The notes: a model not told the origin generated them from the letters alone. Counted from the first letter of the stretch, positions 25,468 to 37,949 are shown. The stretch is 64,000 nucleotides of DNA from Toxorhynchites rutilus septentrionalis (GCF_029784135.1 NC_073745.1:56747705-56811704), one strand, 5' to 3'. A program made the numbers and translations.

Positions 25468-26677
25468 CATACAGCAAATTGATTGATTCCATTCCTGAAG
25501 TGGGGATTCAGAAGGCTGTCAAAATATGCTTCCATGGCTGTAATCCAGGTATCTAATAAGTAAACATTAAGCACTAAGTTATAGCCTATCGCAAAGAGCA
25601 GTAAATGTAATCTGAAGTTAACCTAACGAAACTCCAACCAAGTTCCACTGAAACATGTATTTTATTGGGCGTTCCTGCCTTCGTGAGTTGGGAATAGTCG
25701 CCTTTTAATCACCGCTTGCAGTCAGACTTCCAATATCCAACACAAGCTCTATACTAGCATTAGTCATATCAATGATTTTGTCCTGATGATTGTAACCATT
25801 ATATGGTTAAACTAAATATGCGTATAACGCTTTATTTGATGCTAATTTTAGTGATGTTATTGGTTGATGTTGAATTAATAATGTTTTTGAAAGGCTTACA
25901 AGCATTAAAACTCTAATATGTATACTTTCATTTGGCATAAGAAATGCTGAATTAGTTCCATAATAGGGGTAAAATTAAATATTCATGGTTACTTAGACTT
26001 TGTCAATCTGTCATGAATTTGTTTTAGTGCTATGGAAAAACGTCGGACAGTGAATTGACGTTCGTGTCAAACGAATGAATCTTTCGTGAAGAATTTATCT
26101 GCGGACCGCTTCATAAAATCTCGGTTTTTTTATCATGTTTCGCTTGTTCAATCCAACAATTGGTTGGTACTAAACCCACACAAAGCTGCCACCATTCGGG
26201 AGAAATCTAAACCGACAAAACCCGGGGCGCTGGCGAAAAGATATGCAATGTACTCCGAGCCGTCAACGCGCGGATATTTACGCCCCCACTTCATAAAGCT
26301 TAACCTGAACTTTGACGTGTGGGAAGTCGTGGAAGCCACCAGCATCGTGGACCATCGCCACTGTTGGCATCGTTTATTTTTATTTTCATTACCTTCATCT
26401 CGGGTGCGCACCTTGTTCGCCACCTTTCCGTGAAAACCATTTCCTTCTCCTTCAACTTCAATTCCATGAACAAATTCAACGAACTCAAGAAGGAAATGCC
26501 ATCATTGCCGCGTTGCACACACACACACACACAATAAGATGAGCGGAAACAATGCTCAAGTAAGAACAGCTATACAACCGTAAAAAAGTCGTCGGAAATG
26601 CTGAGCTTCGTTTGTAATCTGTCGACTGCTAACAGCTGGTGATTTTCCACTAAACTGTGCACTGTCGACAGAACGTT
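25468..26677. other. Complex-sequence island, no recognisable gene
   Basis: Balanced composition from about 25,600. Overlapping open frames on both strands at 26,086-26,540 (up to 115 codons) carry no family motif. A short CA dinucleotide run lies at about 26,515-26,533. No RNA gene was seen. Confidence 0.5.
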
Positions 26678-26949
26678 TTTTATTTTTTTTTATCTTCGCT
26701 TATTTTTCGTCGGCCTATTTCCGCCACTTAAGTGCCAATCACCGACATCAGGGAGGCGACTCCACCTGTTCCTACCTATCAGACTCAACAACTCATGAGC
26801 CGGGCCAACTTCTTTTACTTCCGCTCCGAAGGAAGACGTAACCAGAGATTTTTCGCCTCAGAAAATCCCAACGACGCCAGCTGGGATTGAACCCAGGCCG
26901 ATCGGATTGTGAGGCTGTTACGCTAACCATACAACCACTGGCGCCGTCT
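26678..26949 (-). mobile_element. Complete tRNA-derived SINE with target duplication
   Basis: On the minus strand the head (26,945 to 26,876) reads as a tRNA with an A box (AGTGGTTGTATGGTTAGCG) and a B box (GGGTTCAATCCC). A roughly 200-base unrelated body and an A-rich 3' tail follow (the T-run at 26,676-26,695 on the plus strand). The direct repeat GACAGAACGTT flanks it at 26,667-26,677 and 26,950-26,960. The organisation and head resemble the Feilai type of mosquito SINE as I recall it, but this has not been checked. It depends on a partner LINE for mobility and is transcribed by RNA polymerase III if active. Confidence 0.88.
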
Positions 26950-26960
26950 GACAGAACGTT

Positions 26961-28050
26961 GTAAAACGTCATTTGATGGCGATGGCGACGGAAGGGATGG
27001 GATTTCTGCCAGTTCGATGCAACCAGCAGGTGACCTGCGAGAACGGTTAGGTGAGCTGTTTTGGACAAGGATGATCTTAAAGGACGGTTTAAAACAACCT
27101 CAAACGGTCGAATGAATCTGAGAGCAGCTGATTATACTTTCAAGACTCGAAATTGAAAAAAAAAAGGTTCGCTTTCACTGAAGAAATTATATAAGCCAGC
27201 AACCGGGACAAAACTGGGTCGATAAGTGATATATTGCGCTCTGAGCCAATTCATCGTTGACCAATGTGATTGACGGCTTTCCTGTCTACATTCAGTGGGC
27301 CAATAACCTATTGTGTGAAAGTTCCGAATGAAGGCTGTGTATTGATTCAATTGGATGTGATTATCGGCTGTCATTAACATTAATGGATGATTTATTTTCT
27401 CCTTTCTCCCATTTCCAGGTGAGTCGACTGTGCGCGCTATATTTGTTGAATGTCCGACTATGGTAAGAGATTTGTTGAGTAAAAAAATATATTTTTTTTC
27501 GATTTTCTTTAAGAGTATAACAATTTAGTTTTATTTTGATTGCTAATAAATCATATGAAAATTTTTACTATGTTACATTATTCGTTGTTCTCGCTCATTT
27601 CGATGTTCAACACGAAAGGAGTAAGCAGTAATTTCCGTATCTGGATCAGTGAGGTCACGCAATATTGTCTCACTTTCATCTCATCTTTTCCCCAGATAAT
27701 TGGAAAATGGAAGCAAGGCTCATTTCCGCTGCTGCAAAAGGCTTCCCGACGCCACAAAAATAGCGCTTTCCACAGCCCCTTACATTTGCTCTGCTCTTCT
27801 TCATTGTGTGAGCCTTTGTGATGATCAGTTGTAAGAATATGAGTGTATGTGAAGCATTCCGTTGGTATCGTTTTCTTCTCAATCCAACTTAACTCTTTTG
27901 CATCAGGATTTTTTTTTCATTTATGCTGAAAAAGATCCGGTTGGATATTACATTTTTCTAGATTGACTTGCGAAACTTGAAGATTCAGTTCCTCACAAAT
28001 TTCTTTCGTTCTCAGAATAAAATGTTCCCATCATATGAATTCTAATTTGG
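26961..28050. other. Complex-sequence DNA, no recognisable gene
   Basis: Balanced and non-repetitive. At 27,412 a TTTCCAGGTGAGT string combines an acceptor-like and a donor-like signal at the same point. This is reminiscent of a recursive splice site (ratchet point) but is a single motif occurrence. Open frames (27,132-27,380 minus; 27,540-27,821 plus) show no known domain. Confidence 0.45.
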
Positions 28051-28511
28051 TTTTTAAAAATTGAGAATTTTTAATTTCTAATTTCTAATTTCACCATCTT
28101 ATCTCACAGGCTTCATTCATACAATCTTTGATTTTGCGAAGCTTTAAACTTTGCAGTTCATTCGCCTCTAAGATACAGGCCTCAGTTTTAATCTCTCATT
28201 TACCCATCATCTTCTATTTACCATAATCATCATGTGGATTGCGTGTCATACTCACAAACTCAAACTCTGAATCTGGAATCTGATTCTAGACCATAGAAAC
28301 CTAGGAAGGCATCTATCCAGATCCAGTAGAAAACTTAAAAAAATCATATACATTCCATAACAGGTTTGTTTTTTAATTAAATCTAAAAAAACAAAATATT
28401 CAAAAACCATGAGATAAATGAGATAAACGTATAAAATTGCAATTGAAATAGATGAAATAGGAACATTCTGATAACGAAATAATGCTTGCATATCAAAAAA
28501 TCGCCTGACTG

Positions 28512-28540
28512 AAAAAGGGGGTACGAAACCCCCTTTTTTT
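28512..28540. repeat. Short hairpin with a T-run
   Basis: AAAAAGGGGG (28,512-28,521) pairs with CCCCCTTTTT (28,529-28,538) across a 7-base loop, and the T-run extends to 28,540. It has the shape of a bacterial terminator, but in this context it is more likely chance within low-complexity DNA or a remnant of an element end. Confidence 0.6.
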
Positions 28541-29308
28541 AGAAATTCAAATCAAGTCAGAACAAAAAAATTATCTTTGATAGAAGTATTGCAGAACAGA
28601 GAAGAACTTATAAAAAACTAAAAAAGCTGAATGGAAACTATAAAAGAAGAAAATAAAATGACAGCAAAAATAATAGATAACAAAATCTAATCAAGACTCG
28701 AAATTACAAATAAAACTATGAAGGAAGCAAATCATCATCAAATCATCAAAAATCGCCCAGAAATGAAAAAAAGCGGCCGAAGAAAGAGAAAGAATCTTCA
28801 CCGAATAAAATGAAAATGAACAAAAATTAATAAATAAATGAAAGCGACAATCAGGCAGAGCAAGTGTAAATTAGACCAAAAAAGAAAAAAATAAATATAA
28901 TTTTTTTGTTGAAAATATAAACAAAAATTTATAAATTTCAAGTGATAGAAAAGATGAAGGAGAAAATCTCAGATATGAAAAAGCTGCGCAAAGATGCATA
29001 AATGCAAACACCACGAATTCAACAAATAGAATTGAAGGATCGAAAATGTAGGAAGCAAAAGTGCAATCATTTTCACTTTCGCAAAAATGCTAGATATGAA
29101 AATTCAAAACCCAAAAACTTCAATAAATAAAATTGCAAAAAAGAAAAAAATCGAAGTGAAATAATAAGAAATACAAGATCTGAAAATTCAGAAACCAAAA
29201 AAAGGCAAGAAGCAAAAAAGCAAGAGGTGCAATCTCAACGGTTGTAAGTTCAACGGATGCAAAGGCACATTCAAGGCAAATAAAATTGAAAAAAGAAAGC
29301 ATAAGGAG

Positions 29309-29504
29309 CAAGCAAACCATTTGTCATGACAATGTCATGCGAAAATGCGAAAACAGAATAGAAACTGAGAGAGGTTGGCGTCGACATCATGCCTCATACC
29401 GTATGACTCATACGGTATGAGGCATGATGTCGACGCCAACCTCTCTCAGTTTCTATTCTGTTTTGCATTTTCACATGACATTGTCATGACAAATGGTTTG
29501 CTTG
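29309..29504. repeat. Near-perfect 196-bp palindrome, 1-nt spacer
   Basis: The left arm 29,309-29,406 and right arm 29,408-29,504 are reverse complements over their whole length, apart from one substitution and one single-base indel. The spacer is the single C at 29,407. The central part (GGTTGGCGTCGACATCATG...) is GC-richer than the satellite around it. The 11-base word ATAAGGAGCAA stands at both outer edges (29,301-29,311 and 29,505-29,515). No coding potential. Confidence 0.95.
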
Positions 29505-32500
29505 ATAAGGAGCAATCATTTAGAAACCGAAATTGCAAAACTGTACAAGTAGAAAGCGAAAATGCAACCGATGCAAGGTCAGATATTCAAAAACAAAATA
29601 AATAAAAAGCAAAAATACTTTGGAGTGAAATTAAAAAAAAACGAGAGTGCAAGAAGCATCAATTCAACAATCGAAAATGCAAGTAAACCAAGCTGCAAAG
29701 CTTGGTACAATTACAATACAGTAACAAAAAGAAACAAAACAAAAAACAAAACAAATTCGACTGAAAAAAGTTATTCGAAAGCGTTATCAATTCGGAAAAC
29801 GGCTTAGAGAAAGAATTGGTGAAGGTATTGCAGAACAAAAGAGAAATATGAGGAAAATGGGAAAACAGTTAATCAATAACAATGCAAAAAAATATTGAAA
29901 GGACAGGACAGAGTTATAGAAAACAAAGAATCTCTGGATGTAGTACAAACGAAGCAAGAAAACATTGAACAGAAATGTAGGAAGTAAAATTTTAAGAAGA
30001 GAAATTGTAAGAAGTAGGATTTCAAGAAGTATATTTACAAGAAGAAAATACCACGAAGCAAAATTGCAAGATTAAAAAAAATGGAAAAGCACAAAAGCAA
30101 CAATCGAAAACGAAAGAAGCAGTTAACAAAAGGCAACAAATAAAAATCGGTGACGCTCATTGGATCAGGAATTAGGAACTAGGAATTGGAATTGATTATT
30201 ATACTGTTATATTGTAACTCGAATGTATATTTTAGGTAAAAACTTCGAAAATGTTTGTTTTTGTTGTTTTCAAAATGTTGGATTCTCTATACTTATGAGC
30301 TTTTATATTTTTTCCGGAAAGTTCAAATTTTTTCATGTAAAATATAAAATTATGTAAAAAAAAATTTTCCTTTCAAACCAACCATGCGTCACCATTGGCT
30401 TACTGCAGATAATACATTTCTTGAGTTATTCATTATATGAGGTTAAAAAAGTCTATCTTTGATTTGCACACACTTTTGCTCACAACTCAAGATTTGAGCA
30501 AAATTAGGGATTTTTTGTAGATTATTTTTTATGAAATTTCTGTATAACTATTCCATAATCAGTTATCAATAAATATAGCTTGAAAAGATGAAAAATAGTC
30601 GGGGAATGAGAATAAGGAGGCGAGAGGGTTTGTTTTCATTGGCAAAATAAATTGAATATAAATAGGAAAAATAAAAACATCAAATGGGCATAGAAAGTGC
30701 AAATTAAAAAATAAACAAATATAAGAGAGAAAGACTGATATAACAGAACCAATGAGATAAAAAATGAATGAGAAAATATAAACTGAGGTTAATTAGAGAA
30801 AGAAAAGATGAGGGAGAATATGTCGGAGATGGAAAAGGACCTCGAAAGTATGCACAAATGTAAACGTTACAAATATATAAAGTAGAATTTAAAGACATAA
30901 AATTGCATTTATTTCACTTGCAAAAAATAGAATATATAAAAATTTAAAAACCAAAACCATCAATAAACAAAACAAAAATTCATGAGCCAAAATCGCGTAA
31001 ATTGAACATGTAGGAAGCGAAGATACAACCAATTCTACTTGCAAAAAATTCAAAGTGAAATAATAAAAAAAAATACAAGATCAGCAAATGCAAATCTCAA
31101 AAAATGGCAAGAAGCCGACAAGTGATAGAAAAGATAAAGGGGAAAATCTTAGGTATGGGAAAGAACTCAGTAAAGATGCAAATGTGCAAAAACCACAAAT
31201 TCAAGAAATAGAATTGAGGGAGTCGATAATGCAGGAAGCGCAAAAGCGGTCATTTTCATTTACGAAAATAAAAAATCTGAAAATTCAAAATCAAAAACTT
31301 TAATGAATAAAATTGCAAAAAAAAGCAATACGCAATAATTTGAAGAACAAAAATTGCAAGAATCGAATATGCAGGAAGATAAAGTGCAACCAACAATTCA
31401 ATTAATGCAAACATTCATTGTGAAAATATTAAAAAATACGAGATCCGAAAATTTGAAGTCCAAATTGGCAAAAATGCTAAAAATTCGATTAAAAAATCCA
31501 AAATGCAAGAATGTCGACGGTTGCAAATTCAATTTCAAAAACTGACAAGAGATAGAAAGGATGGAAACGGAAATCTCAGATATGAATAGGATCCCTCAAA
31601 GATGCACAAATGCAAGAACCACAAATTTCAAGAAATAGAATTGGAAGAATCTAAAATGCAGAAAGCAAAAATGCAACCATTTTTACTTGTAAAAATGTGA
31701 GATCTGTGAATTCAAAAACCAAGAGCTGCAACAAATAAAATTAAAAAAAAAACAAAAAAAATCAAGAACCCATATTTTTAAAATCGAACATACAGGAAGC
31801 TAAAATGTAATCAATTCTACTTGCAAAAATTATAAATAAAACTCTAGAAACACAAGATCTGAAAATTTAAAATCAAAGAAAAGCTAGAAGCAAAAATGGT
31901 GAAAATGAGATAAAAAATTTAAAATGCAGGAATTTCAATGAATGCAAATGTACAATCAACTCGAAAACTTGAAGAAAAATGCAACCATCTACACAAAATG
32001 CTAAAATACAAGACATGAAAATTGATAAACCGAAAACTTCAAATTTTTTTTTGTTTGTGAACTTGTGACCTTGTATTTTCAAGCAGAATGTAAGAAGAGC
32101 AGCATAAGTGCAAAAAACAAAAAAAGAGTTTTTCGATCGCGTTAGAGGTCAAATCAATTCAGAACACGGCTCAGAGAAAGAATTGGTGAAAGTATTGTAG
32201 AACAGAAGAGAACTATGAGTAAAAAGCAAGAAAAAATCGATAACAATGGAAGAAAATATTGAATAGACAGGACAGAATCATAGAAAAAAAAAACAAAGAA
32301 TCCTTGAACATAGCACAAATGAAACAAGGAAGAAGTAACGAAAAAACATTGAACATAAATGTAGGAAGTAAAATTTCAGGATAAGAAATTGTAAGAAGTA
32401 GAATTAAAAAAAAAAATTAGTAGAAGAAAAAATCAAGAAGCCGAATTGCAAGATTAAGAAAAATAGGAAAAGCAAAGAACAAGAATCGAAAACGAAAGAA

Positions 32501-33261
32501 GCATTTAACAAAAGTGCAAGGAGTGAGATTGTAGGAAACCGTGAACTAAAATACTGGAAGTAAAATTACTAGTAGTAAATTGGCCATAAGCAAAAATACA
32601 AGAATTAAAAATGTCAGAATCGAAAACACTTGAAGCAAATATATGTCAGTCTAGTGAAGGGCGGTTGCAATGGATAATTAATTAAATACGATATTGATCC
32701 GTCATATAATTGTGGCTGAAGCCAATAGGCTAAATAAAGAGTTGTAATTTCCAAATCCTTTGAAGAATCAAATTGTAGAAAAAAACTAAATCAAAAATTC
32801 AAAAAAAAAAACAATACAATACCAAACGCAACATGCTAGAAACGGAAAAAAGGCAACTAAAACGCAGGAAGTAAAATTTCTAAAAAATTAAATTGCATAA
32901 ACAAAATATCATACACATAGAACTCCAAAGACCCGAGACGAAATAAAAAATTACAATAGAAAATGCAAGCAAGAACCACACCAAGAAGATAAAATATCGG
33001 AAATGCACGAAACAAAACCTTTTAAAATTATAAAACCTTATAAAATGAAAACGTGATGCGGAAAGAAGAATCACAAGCAATTGAATTGTAAGAAGTAGAA
33101 TATCAAGAAGTATGATTGAAAGAAAAAAAAATGCAAGAAACAAAACGAAGCGAGAATCAAGAATGCAAACAGCAAATATTGAAATCTAAATACAAAAGAA
33201 AAAAAATCAGAAACCCAATATCTTGAATAGCACTTACATTTCCAAGGGAACCTTTGCCGGG

Positions 33262-33426
33262 TCTACGTTAATACTAACTTTCATCATTTCTATTAGTACT
33301 TAGGTGTGATTTCTTATGCCAAATAAGACGGCTAGAACGGATTCTGAAAATACTCGTGATCAATTCTTTGACGAACTCGATGCCCCGGAATAATATTGTG
33401 AGACTCCAACCACTCGGTCACGGGAT
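33262..33426 (-). repeat. Old copy of the GAA-tailed tRNA SINE
   Basis: Aligns in order with the SINEs at 57.8 and 59.0 kb: TATTAGTACTTAGG, TTTCTTATGCCAAATAAGAC, TTCTTTGACGAA, then a decayed tRNA head ending CCACTCGGTCACGGGATCA. The B box has been lost by mutation and deletion, so it cannot be transcribed normally. Confidence 0.8.
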
Positions 33427-33756
33427 CAAACGGATTACAAACAGCAAAAAACCAAGAAACATTAGAATGGAAGTAAGTTGCATGAAGCTAGAATTTGAAA
33501 ACCCGTAATACAATAATCAACACTTAAAGCCCAAAAATTCAGTGACATTGCAAGAAGAGAAATGTCAGAAACAAAAATGCAATAATCCAAAAGCATTTCG
33601 AAATGAAATGAAGAATCCAGAATGCATTAACCAAATATAAAAATTTCAAAGGTACAACACACAAAAATGTAACAAGCAAAAATGTGCGATAAGTAAAATT
33701 GTATTAAACAAAAATGGAATGAGAAAAATGACAAGAAATGAACATTTGAGAAGTAG

Positions 33757-33937
33757 TCATTTTTATTAGTAGTACTGAATTGAGATTTCTATACCAGATA
33801 ACACGCCTAGAATGCGCGTGAGCACAGAGCAAGGCAGAAGAAATTTCTTTGACGAAAAATCGCCCAGCCCGAACGGGAATCGAACCCGAATCCCCGGCAT
33901 GATAATGTGGGACGCTAACCACTCGGCCACGGGAGCA
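33757..33937 (-). repeat. GAA-tailed tRNA SINE family, 3'-shortened subfamily copy
   Basis: On the minus strand the head is intact: TGGCCGAGTGGTTAGCG (A box) and GGGTTCGATTCCC (B box), spanning about 33,937 to 33,865. The body follows (TTTTTCGTCAAAGAAATTTC, GGCGTGTTATCTGG) and stops near 33,757, without the GAA tail seen in full copies. It lacks a roughly 25-base block (GAGGGGCAAGCTC) present in the 57.8- and 59.0-kb copies, so it belongs to a different subfamily. The head looks like a tRNA gene but does not fold into a proper anticodon arm, and the body continues past it. Confidence 0.85.
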
Positions 33938-34343
33938 CTAAAGGAGGAAAAATGCAGGAATCAAAAATGCAGATTATCAGAAAATAATACGAAGAGTAAA
34001 AATACAAGCAGAAGATATTGAAACTCAAAAACTCAGAAAAAATAAGAATAGAATGCGTAAATACATGAATCAAAAAAGCAAAACTCCGAAAAGACGAAAC
34101 GCAAGATCAAATATTGAAACACAAGAAGAAAAATGCAGGACAAAAAACAATGCGAAAAAAAAAGATAGTTAATGAAAGAAACGAAAAAAACAGAAAATAG
34201 AATCGCAAGAAATTATATGAAGTGAAGAAAATTATAATTGTAACATGAATCTAAAGAAGTAAAATAAGAAGAAACGAAGGAAGTAGAATAGCAAAAAAGA
34301 GTTTGTGAGATTCAAAAAGTAAAGTTGTAAGAAAATAAAATTG

Positions 34344-34345
<2 letters not shown>

Positions 34346-34381
<36 letters not shown>
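34346..34381. repeat. (TA)n microsatellite
   Basis: About 18 uninterrupted TA units within the purine-rich satellite. Confidence 0.95.
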
Positions 34382-34382
<1 letters not shown>

Positions 34383-34860
34383 GCGATAGTCAAACATAAA
34401 TAAATGAGCAAAGCTGCTAATAAATTCAAAAAGCGAAAATACAACACATAGTAAAATTGGAAAAATTAAAGAATCAAAAAATAACTACGACAGAAAAAAA
34501 AATTAGCGGCAAATGTTACCAAGAAACAAAATGCTACAAGCAATACTGCAGTGAGTGCATAAAATTCTTAAAATAAAAAAGGGTGAACGAAACAGGGGAG
34601 GCACAAATATAAGCTGAAAATGTCAGAACCCGGAAACATAAGTTGTAAAATGCTAGAAACAAAAATTCAAAAAGCAAAAGTAAAAGAAACAAAACGCAAG
34701 GAACAGAAGAGCAAGAAATAAAGGAACATTAGTAAAAGGCAGGAATTAGAATTGAAGATAAAAAAATGCAGATAGCATAAATTTGAAAAGCAGAGGTACA
34801 AGAATCGAATATTAAAACCAAAAATGCAACAAGCAATAATTCAAAAAAACATTTTGCAGT

Positions 34861-37424
34861 TTAATTTTTTTTTTCAAAAATATTCACCTGAATATATTTT
34901 GCGTCGATGTTGAAAAATTAAGTAGTGATTATTTTGCAACTATACAAAAAAAAAACAATGGTTATGATGAATTAACCTTATTATTTCACAATGAAGCCGC
35001 TGCTATTGAATTTCAATGTTTTCAGTGCCATCGCTACAGAAACCTAATCCATGGTTTCATTCTCGAAATAGAATTCCCTAGCACTAGTAATGAAACATTA
35101 ATACCAGCCGAAACTTATCCACGTCCACGATATGAGAACAGCTATGCCCACTACCTCCCACAAATGTTTAAATACATTTTCTATTTGAAATATATATTCT
35201 TTATCTGCCCGGGCGTTGTAAAATTTACAGCGAACCCGACACCTTTAGCAACCTGCGTTAAAAAGAATGCATCCAACAAACCCGGAGCAACAGCAGTGCA
35301 CTACAAAGCAAACTGTAATCCAAACCAAGCGCGTCCGTTGCCGCCGCCGCCGCCGCCGCCATATGTAAATGGAGTAACCAGATTTTTGTGGCCTTATGAA
35401 AATACCAAGAAGCGCACCAAACCACAACTAATGCCATGGGAACAATACACAGTTTCCACGGTCGGAATCCTGCTACCGCCGATGTGTATGAGTTGCACTA
35501 TATCGAACAATGGATTCCTTTTTTCGAGCTCTGTCAGAAAACGGGGTTGTACGAGGGTAACCTCAAGTTCCGTTTACCTAGCGAAAATAATGGAATGTAG
35601 CTCGGTTGAAGGGTTGCGGAAAAAATGGTGCGAAGGATTAAGCATTTCTGCTGCATAGCAACATAATTCGTCGTGGCCTTATTCCCTTTCTGCTGCTGGT
35701 GCTGGTTGTGGCTATTCCTCCATTTCCGAGAGAAAGAATTTGTACTGCAATAATCGGTGGCTGACTGCTGGAATATTCCGATATCCATTCCCCTTCCTAC
35801 GCGAATCGTTCCACATAATATTACCATTTGTGGAAAATCACAACTTCTCTCGCGAAACGGTTGAACACAGCCTCAACCCGGCTTTTACGACGTCGTCAGC
35901 GCCAGCGCCAGCTGTTGCCTTCAAACCGCACACAATTACCACCGAGTTGCTGCCGTTCTGCCACAATCGCGCATATGTGTGTGTGTGTGTGTGTGTGTGT
36001 GCGGGGAGCTTAATCCACAGAAGAAACTAACAACCTTCGGAAGTGTCGTCGAGTACACGGGTACGGGAAAAAGGAAGAAAAAAGACATCTCTCGTGCTAT
36101 AAGTGTCAGCGCATTCTCGTTCCATCCCTCCCGCCTCCAGGAGTCGTGGTAACGGGGCATGTGACGTTCATATTTTCCTCTACTTTAGCAAACCGGGGGC
36201 AAAACTTCCGTATCCTATTGTACGACGACACAGACACAGGGGGGAGGATCAGCAGCAGGGGGTGACAACATTTTAAAAGTAGCACCATAAATAATTGTTG
36301 TCAGCGTTTTACCGGTTCGCCTACCGGATGCGTCTGCTGTCGACGGTTGGAAAAGTGCAATTTGCCAACCCAGCGGTGGGAAGGATTGAAATGCGTTGTC
36401 GCCGATTTACCTGGAATAATGCATGTTTGTCATGCGTCTTTTGCATCTTCTCAGCTAAGGTTTTTGTGACAGATCAGTTCATCGCGAACATATGGCACAC
36501 AGCGCGCCTCCATCAAATGTGCTAGTCATGGAGACGCATCATATCATAGCAGAATGTGCTATAATTTCCCAGCAAACACGACGGCAACAGCGCTCGATTT
36601 GAAGAATTCAGCTACCTACAATAAGAATAAAATCCAGGTTTAAATATTAACGTTCGCTGCCGAAACGAGAGCGAAGAAATCCGAATGCATTTACAGCTGG
36701 GGAGAAAATGGGTCACCTCACAGCGCTCTAGATGCTCACGACGCAGCCAATAAAGCTTTTACTCGTTATTTCCAAAGGAACAATTTCTCATCCACCTTTC
36801 ACGTTGTTCCTTCCAACAACCTGGGTAAGAACCCGCTGCAAAACAGCGAGAAAAAAATCCCCAGTTTAAAACGAATTTAACCAAATCGACGATGAAATTT
36901 ACGATACACTGAGTCTCGCAATTTATTTTCCCTCTGCTTTCTCGCTGCATTTATTGCGATCCACTGGCTGATTAGGATTTTGTTGTACCTGCTGCTGTGC
37001 TGCGCGTTGACACGGTTTTGCAAGAATATGTGTGCCAGGTCAGGTCAGAAAACGGATTAAATTGGAAGCAAATGATGCTGCATAAAATTTATATTGAATT
37101 ATTTACCAACATAAGCAAAATCGGGCGAATGCCCTTGGATTAGCAATTGTTTCTTTCGGCTGTAACTGTACTTTCTTCGTATCCGGCCTGAAGTGCGCTG
37201 CACTTTGACGATTCTCTTAACCTGAAAACAATGCTCGATTTCCCGTAAATTGAATGATCAATCGAGAAAAAAATCATCAATAAAGCCAAAAGCACTCCTA
37301 AATCCGTCGTCTACTGGCAAAAAATAAAAATAAATAAATCATAAATTCCAAATCTATTCCCAGCTCTGACACATACTGTTGGCTGATCGCTGCCTAGAGT
37401 AAAACTGTAAATTTAAAAGAAAAA
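34861..37424. other. Complex-sequence island, no recognisable gene
   Basis: Balanced DNA. The longest open frame (35,164-35,658 plus, 164 codons) begins hydrophobic, contains a proline run encoded by a CCG microsatellite at 35,341-35,358, and has no family signature. An antisense frame covers the same CCG run as polyarginine. A GT dinucleotide run lies at 35,975-36,001. I see no splice structure that would join these frames into a protein. Confidence 0.5.
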
Positions 37425-37800
37425 AAGAAAAAAAGAGAGAAATAGAGAGAGAGAAATAGAGAGAGAGAAATAGAGAGAGAGAAATTGAGAGGGAGAAAAA
37501 TAGAGAGAGAGAAATAGAGAGAGAGAAATAGAGAGAGAGAAATAGAGAGAGAGAAATAGAGAGGGAGAAAAATAGAGAGAGAGAAATAGAGAGAGAGAGA
37601 AATAGAGAGAGAGAGAGAAATAGAGAGAGAGAGAAATAGAGAGAGAGCGAGAAATGAGAGAGAGAGGGGGAGAGAGAGAGGGAGAGAGAGAGAGAAAGGG
37701 AGAGAGAGAGAGAGAGAGGAAGAGAGAGAAAGGGTGAGAGAGAGAGAAAGGGAGAGAGAGAGAGAAAGGGTGAGAGAGAGAGAAAGGGAGAGAGAGAGAG

Positions 37801-37837
<37 letters not shown>

Positions 37838-37922
37838 GAGAGAGAAAGGGTGTGAGAGAGAGAGAGAAAGAGAGTGAGGGAGAGAGGGAAAGGGAGAGAA
37901 AGAAAGGGAGAGAGAGAGAGTA
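37425..37922. repeat. GA-rich tract of about 500 bp
   Basis: A polypurine array of GA dinucleotides punctuated by AAAT (left half, GAGAGAGAAATA units of 10-12 bases) and by AAGGG (right half). The opposite strand gives a 175-codon serine/leucine open frame that is purely a product of the CT repeat. Such tracts can bind GAGA-type factors or form triplex DNA; that is general knowledge and not shown here. Confidence 0.95.
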
Positions 37923-37949
37923 GAATCTTAAAGGTTTCAAACTTGTGCA

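Larger units (their letters stand above)
28051..34860. repeat. Purine-rich degenerate satellite with higher-order units
   Basis: The plus strand is strongly A/G-biased for more than 6 kb. The sequence is built of words such as AAAATGCAAGAAGC and GAAATTGTAAGAAGTA. Larger units recur: blocks starting with AGTGATAGAAAAGATGAAGG-like sequence at about 28,940, 30,800, 31,125 and 31,549, each followed by an AAGATGCA...CAAATTCAA box; and 29,760-30,130 against 32,130-32,520, sharing GGCTYAGAGAAAGAATTGGT and GACAGGACAGA boxes. No normal reading frame exists. Three inserted features are listed separately. Confidence 0.8.

Noticed and set aside
26086..26542. Cluster of four overlapping open frames as an exon
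   Set aside because: Frames on both strands are equally open, no motif is seen, and the CA repeat inflates the 3' end.
28512..28540. Rho-independent terminator
   Set aside because: The shape fits, but nothing else in the window is bacterial.
33865..33937. tRNA gene on the minus strand
   Set aside because: A and B boxes are present, but no proper anticodon arm forms, the body continues for over 100 bases, and several copies share the same extension. It is the head of a SINE. The same applies at 58.0, 59.2, 26.9 and 52.9 kb.
35164..35658. 164-codon open frame as a possible host gene
   Set aside because: No recognisable domain. The proline run is a CCG microsatellite, an equally plausible antisense frame exists, and no promoter or splice structure is evident.
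37413..37940. 175-codon serine/leucine open frame
   Set aside because: It is the CT-strand translation of the GA tract. The composition comes entirely from the dinucleotide repeat.
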